A stretch of DNA of 6,355 bases from an uncultured Lachnoanaerobaculum sp. Its GTDB lineage: Bacteria > Bacillota > Clostridia > Lachnospirales > Lachnospiraceae. Made by a program: the position numbers and the translations under genes. How positions within the stretch are numbered: the stretch's first letter is position 1; the number at the start of each line of letters is the position of its first letter. The notes below the pieces were generated by a model. The model was not told where the DNA came from, did no database searches, and was given only the letters and a program-made list of their open reading frames with translations. Below, piece after piece: positions 5,391-6,355 of the stretch. The stretch lies in contig CALISX010000372.1 of NCBI GenBank assembly GCA_938041725.1, positions 1-6,355 of the forward strand, read 5' to 3'.

Positions 5391-5906
5391 ATGGAGATTC
5401 GCAAGGCGGCAGAGACAGACTGGGAAGACATCCGGCAAATTTATGCTTTTGCCAGGGAACAGATGGAGCGGCAGGGCAACCCGACCCAGTGGCCTCCGGA
5501 CTATCCCGTTGTAGAATATGCCCTTCGGGACATGCAGGAGGGAAATTGCTTTGTTTGTGTCAAGGAGGGAAGGGTTGCCGGTGTCTTTTCTTTTATTCTG
5601 GGAGAAGACAGAACCTACCAGGTGCTGGAAGAGGGAAGCTGGCACGGCACCGGTCCCTACGGCACCATACACCGGCTGGCCTCCGGAGGTCTTTCCAGGG
5701 GAGTTGCCCAAAGCTGCTTTGATTTTTGTGCTGCACATATGGACTATTTGCGTATGGATACCCATGAAAATAACCGAAGGATGCAGTTCTTGGCACAGCG
5801 GTTCGGTTTTCAAAAGTGCGGCAGAATCTATGCAGAGGACGGCACGCCGAGAATTGCCTATGACTATAGAAAGGATATGTATCCGGAAGGCAGTGTTATC
5901 CCTTAG
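5391..5906 (+). CDS. GNAT family N-acetyltransferase
   Basis: A 171-residue GCN5-related acetyltransferase that would move an acetyl group from acetyl-CoA to an unidentified amine. The fold order is visible: MEIRKA strand (1-6), DWEDIRQIYAFARE helix (10-23), a conserved GNPTQWPPDYP loop (29-39) seen in a common clostridial subgroup, CFVCVKEGRVAGVFSFI hairpin (53-69), IHRLAS (93-98) followed by the acetyl-CoA-binding turn LSRGVAQ (101-107), then LRMDTHENNRRMQFLAQRFGFQKCGRIY (120-147), the typical motif B helix and final strand. AGGAG and AAGGAG precede the ATG, which comes 12 bases after the restored phosphoesterase stop. The final residues after about 160 look unlike the family's usual ending, and the stop codon lies at the boundary with IS66-like sequence, so the last few codons may have been changed by an insertion or deletion. 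Substrate cannot be inferred. Confidence 0.88.
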   Translation: MEIRKAAETDWEDIRQIYAFAREQMERQGNPTQWPPDYPVVEYALRDMQEGNCFVCVKEGRVAGVFSFILGEDRTYQVLEEGSWHGTGPYGTIHRLASGGLSRGVAQSCFDFCAAHMDYLRMDTHENNRRMQFLAQRFGFQKCGRIYAEDGTPRIAYDYRKDMYPEGSVIP

Positions 5907-6099
5907 ACAGCAGCGGTTTGATTATTTAGGAGGGGAAGGGACGAAGGTGATCTACAAGTGTCTGGCTGCAGATGGACGATACTGGTGGCCGAGGAATAGC
6001 TCCGAGGTCAGGAACCTGACATGGAAAGAGTTCGGATATCTGATGGACGGGCTGGAAATTGATCAGCCAAAGGCGATCAAAGTCCGGGATCCCGCATAA
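5905..6099 (+). pseudogene. tnpB: IS66 accessory protein TnpB, C-terminal fragment
   Basis: The frame ending at TAA 6097-6099 carries a clear IS66 Orf2/TnpB C-terminus: KVIYKCLAADGRYWWPRN (from 5944), corresponding to the family's 'lLYKRLedGRfqWPRn', followed by LTWKEFGYLMDGLEIDQPKAIK, which matches 'LT..q..wLleGLsIdQpkA'. Weaker similarity (RQQRFDYLGGEG, from 5905) can be read back to the acetyltransferase stop, as in 'R.DRfK.L.wEGDGF', with about two residues missing. Intact TnpB is roughly 110-120 residues, so about half the protein is gone and there is no proper start codon. In intact elements TnpB is required for transposition together with TnpA and TnpC, although its role is poorly defined. 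The fragment is presumably non-functional. Confidence 0.8.
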
Positions 6100-6150
6100 A
6101 CACTGGATTTTCCGGCACAATCATACAGGGTAAAAGCAGTTGTTTTCCTT

Positions 6151-6193
6151 CCAAATAATGTTGTATTTACGATATAATAAATCCAGCATTATT
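6151..6193 (+). repeat. Inverted repeat flanking the tnpC promoter
   Basis: CCAAATAATG (6151-6160) pairs with CATTATTGG (6187-6195) as nine base pairs with one bulged A; the loop of 26 nt contains the -10 box. The right arm runs into the tnpC ribosome site, so a transcript carrying both arms could hide part of it, while one started at the local promoter would lack the left arm. Confidence 0.45.
6173..6178 (+). promoter_or_regulatory. Candidate -10 box for tnpC
   Basis: TATAAT is a perfect -10 hexamer in an AT-rich stretch 30 nt before the tnpC start. No good -35 is seen at 16-18 nt (the bases at 6150-6155 are TCCAAA), so promoter strength is uncertain. Confidence 0.45.
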
Positions 6194-6207
6194 GGAGGGG
6201 ACTTTTC

Positions 6208-6355
6208 ATGGATATGACCTCAAGAGACATCCGGCTCACAGAGATGAAGGATGCTGTCACCAAATTGAATAACACGGTCGAATCCCTGAAAAAGGCCTTC
6301 GAAGAATCGCAAGCACGCGAGGCACAAAAGGATCAGAAGATTGCGGATATGAAGG
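6208..6355 (+). CDS. tnpC: IS66 family transposase TnpC, N-terminal part (runs off right edge)
   Basis: Forty-nine codons are open from ATG 6208 to the window edge. GGAGGGG at 6194-6200, seven bases upstream, is an excellent ribosome site. The translated segment is charged and heptad-like (LTEMKDAVTKLNNTVESL, then KKAFEESQAREAQKDQKIADMK), the coiled-coil or leucine-zipper lead that starts IS66 TnpC transposases before the zinc-finger and DDE catalytic domains. None of the catalytic region lies in the window, so the assignment depends on the coiled coil plus position after a tnpB fragment. The 108-nt gap from tnpB holds its own candidate -10 and an inverted repeat. Whether the gene is intact cannot be judged. 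Confidence 0.75.
   Translation, partial: MDMTSRDIRLTEMKDAVTKLNNTVESLKKAFEESQAREAQKDQKIADMK

Larger units (their letters stand above)
5893..6355 (+). mobile_element. IS66-family insertion sequence, left-truncated and cut by the window edge
   Basis: Two IS66 genes in the expected order are visible: the C-terminal part of tnpB, then the start of tnpC. The left terminal inverted repeat, tnpA and the first half of tnpB are absent, and the tnpB homology begins at about the acetyltransferase stop codon. The right end lies outside the window. The element has therefore lost its left side, probably by deletion after insertion. The left boundary is approximate (about 5893-5930). Confidence 0.7.

Noticed and set aside
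5379..5514. C-terminal extension of the phosphoesterase in its unshifted frame
   Set aside because: It overlaps the acetyltransferase in another frame, is unlike the family, and disappears when the T6 frameshift is corrected.
1..6355. CRISPR arrays, tRNA or rRNA genes, toxin-antitoxin or defence modules
   Set aside because: No regularly spaced direct repeats, cloverleaf-like sequence or rRNA segments were recognised, and every sizeable coding frame has a better explanation.

Overview
The window looks like chromosome from a Firmicute of class Clostridia, most likely a Lachnospiraceae-type gut commensal. The reasons are strong GGAGG-type ribosome sites, tightly packed same-strand genes, the particular protein families present (an NhaP2-like antiporter with RCK_C domains, PrdX/ProX, an FSA-type aldolase, a clostridial GNAT protein), a BlaI/M56 regulatory pair and an IS66-family element. 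The genus cannot be fixed from sequence alone.

Layout. Positions 1-861, minus strand: a BlaI/MecI-family repressor followed, with an 8-nt overlap, by the N-terminal part of a BlaR1-like M56 membrane metalloprotease that runs off the left edge. Positions 862-1219: a 358-nt divergent control region. It holds a good minus-strand promoter (TTGACT-17-TAGAAT), a BlaI-type palindrome over its start site, a leader hairpin, and on the antiporter side a perfect 8-bp dyad next to a candidate extended -10. Positions 1220-5906, plus strand: six genes that look like one operon, overlapping or separated by 71 nt at most, with no terminator seen between them. They encode a K+(Na+)/H+ antiporter, a PrdX/ProX trans-editing deacylase, a fructose-6-phosphate-aldolase-type small transaldolase, an HD-domain phosphohydrolase, a metallophosphoesterase broken by a single-base frameshift, and a GNAT acetyltransferase. 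Positions ~5893-6355: the left-truncated remains of an IS66-family insertion sequence, with a C-terminal tnpB fragment abutting the acetyltransferase stop codon and then the start of tnpC, which runs off the right edge.

How it fits together. The BlaI/M56 pair is a self-contained sensor-repressor module that appears to regulate itself; no beta-lactamase gene lies in the window, so its other targets are unknown. The six-gene operon has no single obvious pathway: it mixes ion homeostasis, translation quality control, sugar-phosphate carbon-carbon chemistry, (probably nucleotide) phosphohydrolysis and acetylation. The strongest individual observations are the frameshift at the T6 run in the metallophosphoesterase, which can be restored exactly, the BlaI promoter/operator architecture, an 11-bp hairpin in the only sizeable intercistronic gap, and the truncated IS66 boundary. 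I did not find a convincing novel defence system, CRISPR array, tRNA or rRNA.
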